This document shows positions 28,868-37,024 of a stretch of 61,231 nucleotides of DNA, piece after piece. The DNA comes from Candidatus Halocynthiibacter alkanivorans (GTDB taxonomy: Bacteria > Pseudomonadota > Alphaproteobacteria > Rhodobacterales > Rhodobacteraceae), in contig NZ_QOLB01000035.1 of the NCBI RefSeq assembly GCF_003333265.1, positions 1 through 61,231 of the forward strand, in the 5' to 3' direction. How positions within the stretch are numbered: the stretch's first letter is position 1; the number at the start of each line of letters is the position of its first letter. The notes beneath the pieces are model-generated. The model worked only from the letters and a program-made list of their open reading frames with translations, did not search any database and had not been told where the DNA came from. Made by a program: the position numbers and the translations under genes.

Positions 28868-29548
28868 ATGAAGATCGGAGTATTGCACTGCGGCCACGTG
28901 CCGGAAGTTATAGCAGACACACACGGTGATTTTCGCGCTATGTTTGCGCGGCTGCTGGACGGGCACGGGTTTTCACTTGAGAGCTATGACGTCTGCGATA
29001 TGGAGTTCCCTGCCGGGCCGGAGCTGGCGGATGGCTGGTTGATAACCGGCTCCCTGCACGGTGCTTATGAAGACGTCCCGTTTATCGCACCGCTGGAAGA
29101 TCTGATCCGCAGCATTCACGTGGCAAAGCGGCCGATGGTCGGCATCTGTTTTGGCCATCAGATCATCGCCCAGGCGCTTGGTGGCCGGGTGGAGAAATTC
29201 AGCGGCGGCTGGTCGGTCGGACGCACCGAGTACCGTTTTGACGGGCATGGAGACCTGGCGCTGAATGCATGGCATCAGGATCAGGTGGTAGAACGACCAG
29301 AGGGTGCCCGCGTGGTTGCCAGCAGCGATTTTTGCGAGAATGCGGCACTGGCCTATGGCGACAGCATCCTGACGGTGCAGCCCCATCCGGAGCTGGACCC
29401 GTTTATCCTTGGCGATTTCCTGCGCGCCAAACGCGACACCGTCCCGGTACCGGCGGACATGATGGACGCGGCGGAGGCTGCGCTTGATCAGCCCACAGAT
29501 GAGCCCGTGCTGGCGCGGATGATCGCCGGGCATTTTCGCGGCGCATAA
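28868..29548 (+). CDS. Class I glutamine amidotransferase-like protein
   Basis: The 226-residue protein is a stand-alone GATase1 domain with a complete triad: C94 in VGICFGHQI, and H173 and E175 in QPHPELD. There is no synthetase domain. Its start lies 7 bp behind the second permease, so it belongs to the transporter operon. Stand-alone members hydrolyse or transfer amide or gamma-glutamyl groups (PuuD- and GuaA-N-like). One reading is that it processes the amino acid or gamma-glutamyl amide taken up by the transporter. That role is inferred from operon position only. Confidence 0.82.
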   Translation: MKIGVLHCGHVPEVIADTHGDFRAMFARLLDGHGFSLESYDVCDMEFPAGPELADGWLITGSLHGAYEDVPFIAPLEDLIRSIHVAKRPMVGICFGHQIIAQALGGRVEKFSGGWSVGRTEYRFDGHGDLALNAWHQDQVVERPEGARVVASSDFCENAALAYGDSILTVQPHPELDPFILGDFLRAKRDTVPVPADMMDAAEAALDQPTDEPVLARMIAGHFRGA

Positions 29549-29570
29549 CGACTGCACAGCCGATGAAAAG

Positions 29571-29602
29571 GCCCGTCACGCTACCCGCGTTGCGGGCTTT
29601 TT
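29571..29602 (+). terminator. Rho-independent terminator of the ABC-GATase operon
   Basis: CCCGC (29584-29588) pairs with GCGGG (29592-29596), followed by C and five T. An alternative outer pairing GCCCG (29571-29575) with CGGGC (29593-29597) is also possible. Confidence 0.7.
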
Positions 29603-29635
29603 GCTTTGGATCTGAACGCATCTATGTTGTAGTTA

Positions 29636-29656
29636 ATCCGAAAAGACATTTCGGAT
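29636..29656. promoter_or_regulatory. 21-bp palindrome before the DegT aminotransferase
   Basis: Perfect 8-bp arms ATCCGAAA (29636-29643) and TTTCGGAT (29649-29656) flank AGACA, ending 11 bp before the ATG. This geometry suits a repressor operator overlapping the transcription start. A leader hairpin beside the ribosome-binding site (AAGGTGAAGG) is an alternative. Confidence 0.55.
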
Positions 29657-29667
29657 AAGGTGAAGGT

Positions 29668-30855
29668 ATGGCTATTGGCCCCAACGTCTATGACGCAGAA
29701 CCCATTCCCGACTCAGCCCGCACAGAAATAGAACACCTGTTAAACAGCGGTGATCTTTTCCGCTATACCGCCAGTGCGGACTCGCCGGTTTCCCTGTTGG
29801 AACAAGAGTTTGCCAAACGTCTGGGTGCCAGATATGCCGTGGCGGTGTCCTCCTGCTCGGCCGCTTTGTTCCTGTCGCTCAAGGCGCTTGGCCTGCCACG
29901 TGACGCGCGGGTGCTGATCCCTGGCTTTACATTTGCGGCGGTGCCCTCTTCTGTGCTGCACGCCGACTGCATCCCGGTTCTCTGTGAGGTCGGTGACAAT
30001 TATCGCATCGACATGGTGGATTTCGAGGCCCGGCTGAAGGATGTACAGGCGGTGATCATTAGCCATATGCGCGGCCACACCTCAGACATGGACAGCATCA
30101 TGGCGCTGTGCAATCAGCGCGACATTCCGGTGATAGAAGACGCGGCGCATTCGCTGGGCACCACCTGGCATGGCAAAAACATCGGCACACTCGGCAAGAT
30201 CGGTTGTTTTTCCTTCCAGTCCTACAAAATGCTGAACGCTGGCGAAGGCGGCATTCTGATCACCGATGATGAAGAGATCTTTGCCCGCGCTGTGATCATG
30301 TCCGGCGCCTATGAGCACAACTGGAAAAAACATGGCCACCTGCTGAATTCGTTCACCCGCTGGCAAAACAAGCTTCCGCTTTACAATCAGCGCCTGTCTA
30401 ACCTGTCGGCTGCACTGGTGCGCGCGCAGATCCCCGAACTGGCGCGGCGTGTGCGCGACGGGCGCGCAAATCACGACTATGTGGCAGCGCATCTGAACCA
30501 ATGTGCGCACCTGCATGTGCCTGAGGCGCTGGCCCCCGAGGAACGCGCCCCGGATTCGCTGCAGTTTAACCTGGCGGCGTTCAGCGAGGCCGAAACCCTG
30601 GCCTTTCAGGCCGCCGCCCGCGCCAATGGCGTGCCGGTGCAGGTGTTTGGGCTGAGCACCGACAATGCACGCGCGTTCTGGAACTGGCAGTTTATCGGCG
30701 AGATCCCGGATCTGCCCAAAACCCGTGCCATGTTGATGAAAGCCTGCGACATCCGACTGCCAGCACGACTGACCCGGGCGGAGCTTGATTTTATCTCTGA
30801 GGCGCTTCTGTCCGCCGTTGATGAAGTGAAAACCGCCCGGCGCGCCACCGGATAA
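29668..30855 (+). CDS. DegT/DnrJ/EryC1/StrS-family PLP aminotransferase
   Basis: The 395-residue PLP enzyme has the fold-type I pattern of sugar aminotransferases. The PLP phosphate region is AVSSCSAALFLSLKAL, aspartate and histidine stack the cofactor in VIEDAAHSLG, and the Schiff-base lysine K187 lies in SFQSYKMLNAGEGG. Members aminate ketosugars on nucleotide carriers, but no sugar-nucleotide genes are near, so the substrate is open. A 21-bp perfect palindrome lies just before the start, suggesting dedicated regulation. It is a single-gene unit between an operon terminator and a convergent LysR gene. Confidence 0.9.
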   Translation: MAIGPNVYDAEPIPDSARTEIEHLLNSGDLFRYTASADSPVSLLEQEFAKRLGARYAVAVSSCSAALFLSLKALGLPRDARVLIPGFTFAAVPSSVLHADCIPVLCEVGDNYRIDMVDFEARLKDVQAVIISHMRGHTSDMDSIMALCNQRDIPVIEDAAHSLGTTWHGKNIGTLGKIGCFSFQSYKMLNAGEGGILITDDEEIFARAVIMSGAYEHNWKKHGHLLNSFTRWQNKLPLYNQRLSNLSAALVRAQIPELARRVRDGRANHDYVAAHLNQCAHLHVPEALAPEERAPDSLQFNLAAFSEAETLAFQAAARANGVPVQVFGLSTDNARAFWNWQFIGEIPDLPKTRAMLMKACDIRLPARLTRAELDFISEALLSAVDEVKTARRATG

Positions 30856-30942
30856 CAGATCAACGCCCGCGCCAGTTGCTGCGGGCTGCAACTGGTTTCG
30901 CTGCGCAGCATTTTTGCGCCGCCCCCGTCCGGATCCGCGGGT

Positions 30943-31905
30943 TTAAAGCACCTGCAGCGGCTCTTTCATCCAGGGATGCCGCGCCAGATTGGGCGCCACA
31001 ATCAGCTCATCCAGCAAATGCCGGATCCGGCCGGCGATCTGCGCCGGCATATCGCCCAGTATATCGCGGCGCGCAGACAATGAGATCGTGCGCATCAGCG
31101 GTGCAAAGGGCAGCGGCAGGATATCAATCGCATCGTGAAAGCGCCGGGCCTGGCTGACGCCGGTCACGGTCAGGATGGTCCAGCCTGCCCCGCCCGCGAC
31201 CAGCGCCATGATCGCGCGGTAACTGTCCAACTCGAACCGGTGGGACAGGGTCAGGTTCTGGCGCGCCAGGTGGTCAGCAATCTGGCGCCCCATATAGTGG
31301 CGGGCGCTGTATTGGATCAGCGGCAGTTGAGACAGCTGGTCCAGCGCTTGTGCCGGATCAATCGCGCCTTTGGGGGCGGCGACAACAAAGGGCTCCTGCA
31401 ACAGCGGATGCACTTCCATCCAGGCCGCAGCAGCGCCCATATCGGCGGCGACCACCACATCAAGCGCCCTTGTGTCCAGCTGATCAAACAAGCGGTGGCT
31501 GGGCCCGGTCTCCAGCAGAAACTGCGCGCCCTCCAGATCGCCGGCCATGTGGGACAACAGGCGGGGTGTCAGTTCCGCGTCGAAATCCTCAATCACACCA
31601 AGGCGCAGTTGGGTCAGCGCACCGGTGCCCAGCGCTGCAATCTCAGCCCGGGCCTGGGCGGCTTCGTTCAGAATAACATTGGCGCGGCGGCGCATGACAT
31701 GGCCCGCAGCGGTCAGGGTCACCGGCCGCTCGCGCCGGTTCAGCAGCGCGCATCCCAGCGCGGCTTCCAGATTGGAGAGCTGTTGGGAGACTGAAGACGG
31801 GCTGGCGCCAAGACGCCGGGCAGCGGCGGACACAGATTGTTCGTCCGCCGTGGCCGCAAAGACCTCAATCCCCCACAGAGTGATGCGCCCGGCGCTGTCA
31901 GCCAT
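30943..31905 (-). CDS. LysR-family transcriptional regulator
   Basis: The 320-residue protein has the N-terminal LysR winged helix (residues 10-70: FAATADEQSVSAAARRLGASPSSVSQQLSNLE split across the recognition helix). A two-lobed effector domain follows (about 95-300). The divergent partner expected for a LysR gene is absent: upstream lies phaR, read in the same direction 6 bp away, and downstream the convergent aminotransferase. It may therefore be transcribed from the phaR promoter, which would tie its level to PHA status. Its target is unknown. Confidence 0.9.
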   Translation of the reverse strand: MADSAGRITLWGIEVFAATADEQSVSAAARRLGASPSSVSQQLSNLEAALGCALLNRRERPVTLTAAGHVMRRRANVILNEAAQARAEIAALGTGALTQLRLGVIEDFDAELTPRLLSHMAGDLEGAQFLLETGPSHRLFDQLDTRALDVVVAADMGAAAAWMEVHPLLQEPFVVAAPKGAIDPAQALDQLSQLPLIQYSARHYMGRQIADHLARQNLTLSHRFELDSYRAIMALVAGGAGWTILTVTGVSQARRFHDAIDILPLPFAPLMRTISLSARRDILGDMPAQIAGRIRHLLDELIVAPNLARHPWMKEPLQVL

Positions 31906-31911
31906 GCGTGT

Positions 31912-32517
31912 TTACTTCATCGCTGCCAGTTTGGACTGCAGATCGGCGAGCTGGGATTTGATGTCGTCAAGCTCGCTGTCTTTGTTGCTGCTCGCGGAGC
32001 TGTCACTGCCGCTTGTGCTGCCCGTACCGCCTGTGCTGCCGGGCACCGGCCAGCCAGCGGAAAGGCCGGATGTCATCGCCTGCAGGAACGCTTTTTGCTG
32101 CGCCTGCATCGCCTCAAACCCCGGCACGGAGGGCATGTTTGGCATCGTCGGCATTGATGGCACCGGGCTGGAGACATTTTCCATCATCTTGCTCTGACTG
32201 TCGCGCAGCATTTCAAACGACATCGCCAGAAATTGCGGCACCACGGACTGCACTTCGGTTGTATAGCTGCGCACCAGATCGGTCAGCACCCCCAGAGGCA
32301 ACACGCTTTCGCCTTTGCTTTCATGATCTGCAATGATCTGAAGCAGATACTGGCGGGTCAGGTCATCGCCACTTTTGAGGTCGATGATCTGTACTTCGCG
32401 CCCCTCGCGGATCAGCGCGGCAATATTGTCCAGCGTCACATAATCGCTGGTTTCGGTGTTATAGAGACGACGGCTGGCGTATCTCTTAATCAGCAATGGT
32501 GTTTTTGTATCGGCCAA
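31912..32517 (-). CDS. phaR: Polyhydroxyalkanoate synthesis repressor PhaR
   Basis: PhaR represses phasin and its own gene and is released when it binds PHA granules. The 201-residue protein begins ADTKTPLLIKRYASRRLY, continues NTETSDYVTLDNIAALIREG (the PHB/PHA accumulation DNA-binding domain, residues 5-65), then VLPLGVLTDLVRSY. The C-terminal half is Met/Pro/Ser-rich with an amphipathic end (DDIKSQLADLQSKLAAMK). No ATG fits: the start is TTG at 32517, with GGGAGG seven bases upstream, and the next family-like residue follows directly. A TGC-N3-GCA site 16 bp above the start suggests self-repression. Confidence 0.93.
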   Translation of the reverse strand: MADTKTPLLIKRYASRRLYNTETSDYVTLDNIAALIREGREVQIIDLKSGDDLTRQYLLQIIADHESKGESVLPLGVLTDLVRSYTTEVQSVVPQFLAMSFEMLRDSQSKMMENVSSPVPSMPTMPNMPSVPGFEAMQAQQKAFLQAMTSGLSAGWPVPGSTGGTGSTSGSDSSASSNKDSELDDIKSQLADLQSKLAAMK

Positions 32518-32532
32518 AATCGACCCTCCCTT

Positions 32533-32545
32533 TTGCAGTGCAGAA
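32533..32545. promoter_or_regulatory. PhaR-type operator before phaR
   Basis: TTGC-AGT-GCAG (32533-32543) followed by AA matches the phaP sites at all but one arm position. It lies just above the phaR Shine-Dalgarno and fits autoregulation. Inferred from sequence match and from the known PhaR recognition pattern. Confidence 0.6.
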
Positions 32546-32630
32546 AGTCTATGCGAGCCCTGCACAAAAAGAAAGGGCAGGCTTTGCAGCCTACCCTTTG
32601 CACCCCGGGAGGGAGGAACCCGTGTGGTGC

Positions 32631-33074
32631 TTATTTCGCGCCGGCTTTTTTCGCAGCAGCGGTCACGTCAGCGGTGGCTTTTTTCACAGCGGCCGTGGTG
32701 TCTTCGGTGAGGTCTTTGCCGGCAGCCAGCATCAGCTCAACAGTTTCCATCTGAACTTTTTTCGCAACTTCGGCAAAAGCGGCCATGTTTTCAGCAGCCA
32801 TTTCGGCCTGAGCCGAGGCAAAATCTGTGACCGATTTGGAAAAATCGGCAGGCTCGGCTTTCTCAGTCGAAGCCGCGGACACTTTGCTCAGCGTGTCTTT
32901 GGTCCATTTGTTGGAAATCTCGGTGGATTTCTCAGCGGCTTCCAGCGCCACTTTGGTCAGTTTTTCGCCAAAAGCTGCGGAGCCTTTAAACGCGTCCTGC
33001 AGAGCGCTGGTGTCGATTTGGAATCCACCCAGCATGTCTTGCATCATCTTCGAAAAATCTTGAGTCTTAGCCAT
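32631..33074 (-). CDS. phaP: Phasin family protein
   Basis: Phasins coat PHA granules and control their size and number. The 147-residue protein opens MAKTQDFSKMMQDMLGGFQID and is almost entirely helical and amphipathic, with Ala/Lys/Glu heptads (EKLTKVALEAAEKSTEISNKWT). It ends in an Ala/Lys tail (TAAAKKAGAK) that resembles PhaF/PhaP DNA- or granule-binding tails. AGGAG lies seven bases before the ATG at 33074. Between this gene and phaC lie two inverted operator sites for PhaR. phaR follows in the same direction. Confidence 0.9.
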   Translation of the reverse strand: MAKTQDFSKMMQDMLGGFQIDTSALQDAFKGSAAFGEKLTKVALEAAEKSTEISNKWTKDTLSKVSAASTEKAEPADFSKSVTDFASAQAEMAAENMAAFAEVAKKVQMETVELMLAAGKDLTEDTTAAVKKATADVTAAAKKAGAK

Positions 33075-33130
33075 GTCACTACTCCTGATGAGGCCATGCC
33101 CCGGTGTTTTCAAGTACAGGAGTTATATGG

Positions 33131-33174
33131 ATGCTGCAGTGCAGAAAATCAAGGTTTATTCTGCACTGCAGCAT
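33131..33174. promoter_or_regulatory. Double PhaR operator in the phaP promoter
   Basis: Two 16-bp sequences are exact reverse complements: ATGCTGCAGTGCAGAA (33131-33146) and its partner (33159-33174), with a 12-bp centre. Each contains CTGC-N3-GCAG (33134-33144 and 33161-33171), which I recall as the PhaR recognition pattern in Rhodobacter sphaeroides. The sites lie 57-100 bp upstream of the phaP start and overlap a plausible promoter, with an AT-rich -10-like ATATAA on the minus strand near 33122-33127. Confidence 0.75.
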
Positions 33175-33190
33175 AAATACCCATTCCGGA

Positions 33191-34984
33191 TCATCCGGCA
33201 GGAGAAGACTTTACGTATGTGCCCGGTGCCGGGGCCAGAACCGGGTGAGATGCCTCGCCAGGAATACGCGCAGGCACTTGTTTTCCTGATCTTTTTGCCA
33301 ACCACCCCCCCCAGCGTGGCCACCAGGACCCCTGGGAGAATGCTGCGCCCTCTTTCCAGTCCTCCGCAGCAAGCCCCATATCCGGATTGCTGTAATGGCC
33401 ATATTTTTTCTTGCTCGGCGGGTTGATGATGCCGGCGATATGGCCTGATTCTGACAGAATGAACGTCTTGTCAGAAGCGCCCATCTGCGAAATCCCGCTA
33501 AAAGAGGACTTCCAGGCGGCGATATGATCGCTCTCACAGGCGATGGCACAAAGCGGCACTTTGACATCGCCAATGTGCAGCGTCTCGCCAAAAAGTTCGT
33601 ATCCACTGGTGGAAAACAGGTCCTGCTGGCACAGGCCACGCAGGTATTGCATCGTCATCCGCGCCGGCAGGTTGGTGCCATCGCCATTCCAGTAGAGCAG
33701 GTCAAAGGCGGGCGGCGCCTGCCCCATCAGATAGCTGCGGATCGCTGGCGCATAGATCAGATCATTGGAACGCAGGTATGAAAATGTACGCGACATCAGA
33801 TGGCTTTCCATGACACCTTTTTCGGCAACTTCGCGTTCGATTCCGTCGACAAAATCATTATCAAGGAACACGCCCACCTCGCCCTGATCGGAAAAATCCG
33901 TCAGCGTGGTGAAAAACGTGGCCGCATTGACCGAGGTATCACCGCGTTTCTCCATCAGCGCCAGGGTCAGCGACAATGTAGTACCGGCAATACAATACCC
34001 GATCGCGTTGATCTTTTTCTCACCGGTGATCTGTTTCACCTGCTCAATGGCGGTCAGATAACCTTCTTCGATATATTCTTCGAGACCAGCATCTGCATAA
34101 GACGCGTCCGGATTGACCCACGACACCACGAACAGGGTGAATCCCTGATCGACGATCCACTTGATCAGACTGTTCTTTTCCTTGAGGTCCATGATGTAGA
34201 ATTTGTTGATCCAGGGTGGGAACAACACCACCGGGGTCTGATGCACGCTTTCGGTGGCGGGCGCGTATTGAATCAGCTCAAACATGCGGTTGCGGTAAAC
34301 CACAGAACCGGGCGACAGGGCCAGATTCACCCCGACTTCAAACGCGTCACTGTCGGCAAGGCGGACCAGAAATTCCCCGTTGTTGTTTTCCAGGTCCCGC
34401 ACCAGGTTCTCCAGCCCGTCGACCAGGCTTTTCCCGTCTGTCTCAACCGCCCGTTCAAGCGCATCCGGATTGCTGCCCAGAAAATTGGACGGGCTCATCA
34501 GATCGATGATCTGGCCCGAAAAAAATTCCATGCGTTTGCGGTCGCCCGGCTCCAGATCTTTCATATCTGCCACAGTGGTCCGGATCGCCTCCGCATTCAT
34601 CATGAACTGCTGTTTCAGGAAATTGAAATAGGGGTGCGTCTGCCACATCGGATTGGAAAAGCGTTTGTCCGTTGGGGTGTCGTCCTGCGGCGCCTGATAC
34701 CCGGTTTTTGCCAGCGCCTGTTGCGCCTCAACAAAATGCGTCATCGTTTTGCCCCAGAACGCGGCCTGCTGTTCAATCATTCTGGCTGGATCGTTCAGCG
34801 TTTCCGCCCACCATGCACTGCCCGCTTTCATAAGCAGATCCTGCCCTGGCGCCTCCAGCCCCGGATCGCGTTTGGGTTTTTGTGCGGTCACTTCAACCAG
34901 ACGTTGCGAAAGCTGCTCTATTTTGGCCAGGTTGGCGTTAAATTCAGCGCGTTTTCGTTCTGCAACTGCATCATCAGTTGTCAT
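33191..34984 (-). CDS. phaC: Class I poly(3-hydroxyalkanoate) synthase PhaC
   Basis: PhaC polymerises (R)-3-hydroxyacyl-CoA, chiefly 3-hydroxybutyryl-CoA, at the granule surface. The 597-residue length fits class I. An N-terminal domain (1-230) precedes the alpha/beta-hydrolase core with the PhaC box GYCIAGT. The catalytic residues are C331, D486 (CESDHIAAW) and H515 (SESGHIAGI). The conserved tryptophan in FPPWINKFYIMDL is present. It is divergent from phaZ, with an inverted repeat of PhaR-like half sites between, and is followed by phaP and phaR on the same strand. phaA and phaB are not in the window. Confidence 0.96.
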   Translation of the reverse strand: MTTDDAVAERKRAEFNANLAKIEQLSQRLVEVTAQKPKRDPGLEAPGQDLLMKAGSAWWAETLNDPARMIEQQAAFWGKTMTHFVEAQQALAKTGYQAPQDDTPTDKRFSNPMWQTHPYFNFLKQQFMMNAEAIRTTVADMKDLEPGDRKRMEFFSGQIIDLMSPSNFLGSNPDALERAVETDGKSLVDGLENLVRDLENNNGEFLVRLADSDAFEVGVNLALSPGSVVYRNRMFELIQYAPATESVHQTPVVLFPPWINKFYIMDLKEKNSLIKWIVDQGFTLFVVSWVNPDASYADAGLEEYIEEGYLTAIEQVKQITGEKKINAIGYCIAGTTLSLTLALMEKRGDTSVNAATFFTTLTDFSDQGEVGVFLDNDFVDGIEREVAEKGVMESHLMSRTFSYLRSNDLIYAPAIRSYLMGQAPPAFDLLYWNGDGTNLPARMTMQYLRGLCQQDLFSTSGYELFGETLHIGDVKVPLCAIACESDHIAAWKSSFSGISQMGASDKTFILSESGHIAGIINPPSKKKYGHYSNPDMGLAAEDWKEGAAFSQGSWWPRWGGWLAKRSGKQVPARIPGEASHPVLAPAPGTYVKSSPAG

Positions 34985-35013
34985 CGGGCACGTCTCCCCT
35001 TACTCTTTGCAGG

Positions 35014-35035
35014 TGCAGCATTTCGGGCTGCTGCA
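35014..35035. promoter_or_regulatory. Inverted repeat between phaC and phaZ
   Basis: TGCAGCA (35014-35020) and TGCTGCA (35029-35035) are exact reverse complements with an 8-bp spacer. They resemble PhaR half sites in wider spacing and lie between the two divergent starts, where they could control either gene. Confidence 0.45.
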
Positions 35036-35117
35036 TTCTTGTGATCAGCTTAACGCGCGAATTTGGTCCTGAAAAGGCGACACTTTAACCGGAGTGATCC
35101 GGGACGGGGAAACAGCA

Positions 35118-36404
35118 ATGCGGTTTATGGCAACCTACGACCTGATGGAAACGATGCGGACCACCAATCAATGGCTTGGGGCTTCGGCCCAGGCGCTTGG
35201 CTCTTATCCGGCGGTCGGCTTATTTCCCAATCCTGCTTTCCAGTATATGGCCGCCTGGGGCGAAGTGATGGAACGCAGTTTTGCCCGTATGGTCACAAAA
35301 CCGGACTGGGGCATCGACGCGGTGGTCGGCGACGACGGGCGCGATCATCTGGTTCAGGTTGAAACCGTGGTCACACGGGCCTTTGGCGATCTGTTACACT
35401 TCAAAGTGCAGGGCCGTGCGGAAATGAAGCGCCGGGTTCTGCTGGTGGCGCCGATGTCGGGCCATTATGCAACGCTGCTGCGCTCCACCGTCAACAGCCT
35501 GTTGCCCGATTGCGAAATCTACATCACCGACTGGCACAATGCGCGCGACATTGCGGTGTCGGAAGGCAAGTTCGACGTCGAAGATTACACGCTTTATCTT
35601 GTCGATTTCATGAAGCATCTGGGACCCGATACCCATGTAATTGCCGTGTGCCAGCCTGCACCGCTTACGCTTGCTGCGACCGCCTATCTTGCCGAAGAAG
35701 ATCCGGAGGCACAGCCGCTTTCCCTGACATTGATTGGCGGCCCGATCGATCCGGATGCCGCTGCGACTGACGTCACCGATTTCGGCGCCCGCGTCACCAT
35801 GGGGCAGTTGGAACAGTCGATGATACAGCGCGTCGGCTTTAAGTATGCCGGTGCCGGGCGACTGGTCTATCCCGGGCTTTTGCAACTGTCGTCTTTTATT
35901 GGCATGAACCGGGACACCCACAGCCAGGCATTTCTGGACCAGATCAACCGTGTCGCCAAGGGCGAAGCCTCTGAGCATGACAAACACAACAAATTCTACG
36001 ACGAATACCTGTCGGTGATGGATATGACCGCAGAGTTTTACCTGTCGACGGTTGAGCGGATATTCAAAAACCGGGACATCGCGCGCAATGATTTTGTGGT
36101 GGCTGGCAAAAAAGTGGACATCGGCAAGATCACCAGTGTCGCGATCAAAACCGTTGAAGGTGAAAAGGATGACATTTCAGCGCCTGGCCAGTGTATTGCC
36201 GCGCTGGACCTGTGCACCGGTCTGCCCGACAGCAAAAAGGCCAGTCATCTGGAACCTGGCGCCGGTCATTATGGCATCTTTGCCGGCAAATCCTGGCGCA
36301 ACAATATCCGGCCGCTGGTGCTGGAATTTATCGATGCCAATTCCGGTCCCCGGCTGGCCACCAGCAAGGCTGCTAAGAAAGCCACCCGGAAAAAAGCGTC
36401 ATAA
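35118..36404 (+). CDS. phaZ: Intracellular polyhydroxyalkanoate depolymerase
   Basis: PhaZ degrades stored PHA granules inside the cell when carbon is short. The 428-residue protein is an alpha/beta hydrolase with the nucleophile cysteine of this depolymerase group (C178 in VIAVCQPAPLT). It also shows the conserved ITDWHNARD segment and the C-terminal LEPGAGHYGIFAGKSWR with the catalytic-type histidine. The tail is Lys/Ala-rich. I chose the ATG at 35118, with GGGGA eight bases upstream; a GTG at 35094 is an alternative adding eight residues. It is divergent from phaC. Confidence 0.93.
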   Translation: MRFMATYDLMETMRTTNQWLGASAQALGSYPAVGLFPNPAFQYMAAWGEVMERSFARMVTKPDWGIDAVVGDDGRDHLVQVETVVTRAFGDLLHFKVQGRAEMKRRVLLVAPMSGHYATLLRSTVNSLLPDCEIYITDWHNARDIAVSEGKFDVEDYTLYLVDFMKHLGPDTHVIAVCQPAPLTLAATAYLAEEDPEAQPLSLTLIGGPIDPDAAATDVTDFGARVTMGQLEQSMIQRVGFKYAGAGRLVYPGLLQLSSFIGMNRDTHSQAFLDQINRVAKGEASEHDKHNKFYDEYLSVMDMTAEFYLSTVERIFKNRDIARNDFVVAGKKVDIGKITSVAIKTVEGEKDDISAPGQCIAALDLCTGLPDSKKASHLEPGAGHYGIFAGKSWRNNIRPLVLEFIDANSGPRLATSKAAKKATRKKAS

Positions 36405-36555
36405 ACAGCTGACAAACGCCAGGTTGGCGGTGTCTTAACTACCGCGCCGAAGATGGTGTCGCATCTTGTGCGGCACCTCGTCTCCCCCGTGCAGATAAGG
36501 TACTCCGGCATCACCTTGGCGCAGCTTACCATCGCAAATCCGGAAACCAGGCGCG

Positions 36556-36990
36556 TTAATCCGGATAACCGCCCCAGCGGAACTCTCCATTGGGGCCGAG
36601 TTTTGAAAACGGGTTATGGGCCACCTCCCAGACATGCCCGTCCAGGTCCGCAAAATAGGCGATATATCCGCCCCAGAACACTTCGTGCGGCGGTTTGATC
36701 ATGCGCGCACCGGCGTCTTTGGCGCGCGCGGCAATATCATCAACTGAGGCGCGATCCTGTACATTATGGGCAAATGTCACCCCGGAAAAACCGCCGATTT
36801 CAGACAGTTCAATACCCATGTCCCGTGCCAGGTTTTCCCTGGGATAGAGCCCGATCGACTGTCCGAGCAGATTAAAGATGCGAAGTTCGGCCCCCGCATC
36901 TTCCTTCTGCCAGCCCAGGGCTTCATAAAATGCCGCAGCGCGGTCAAGGTCTTCGACACCCAGGGTGATCAGGCTGATTCTCTGTTGCAT
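36556..36990 (-). CDS. VOC-family (glyoxalase-fold) protein
   Basis: The 144-residue protein has the paired beta-alpha-beta-beta-beta modules of the vicinal oxygen chelate superfamily: ISLITLGVEDLDRAAAFYEALGW at the start and GYIAYFADLDGHVWEVAHNP near the end. The last segment is common in VOC proteins annotated as bleomycin-resistance or glyoxalase-like, and supplies a metal-ligand glutamate. Substrate unknown. AAGGAA precedes the ATG. It lies 34 bp downstream of the alpha/beta hydrolase gene and is likely co-transcribed with it. Confidence 0.88.
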   Translation of the reverse strand: MQQRISLITLGVEDLDRAAAFYEALGWQKEDAGAELRIFNLLGQSIGLYPRENLARDMGIELSEIGGFSGVTFAHNVQDRASVDDIAARAKDAGARMIKPPHEVFWGGYIAYFADLDGHVWEVAHNPFSKLGPNGEFRWGGYPD

Positions 36991-37024
36991 GGCAGGTTCC
37001 TTGTACTGTTTCGGCGGGTTTCGA

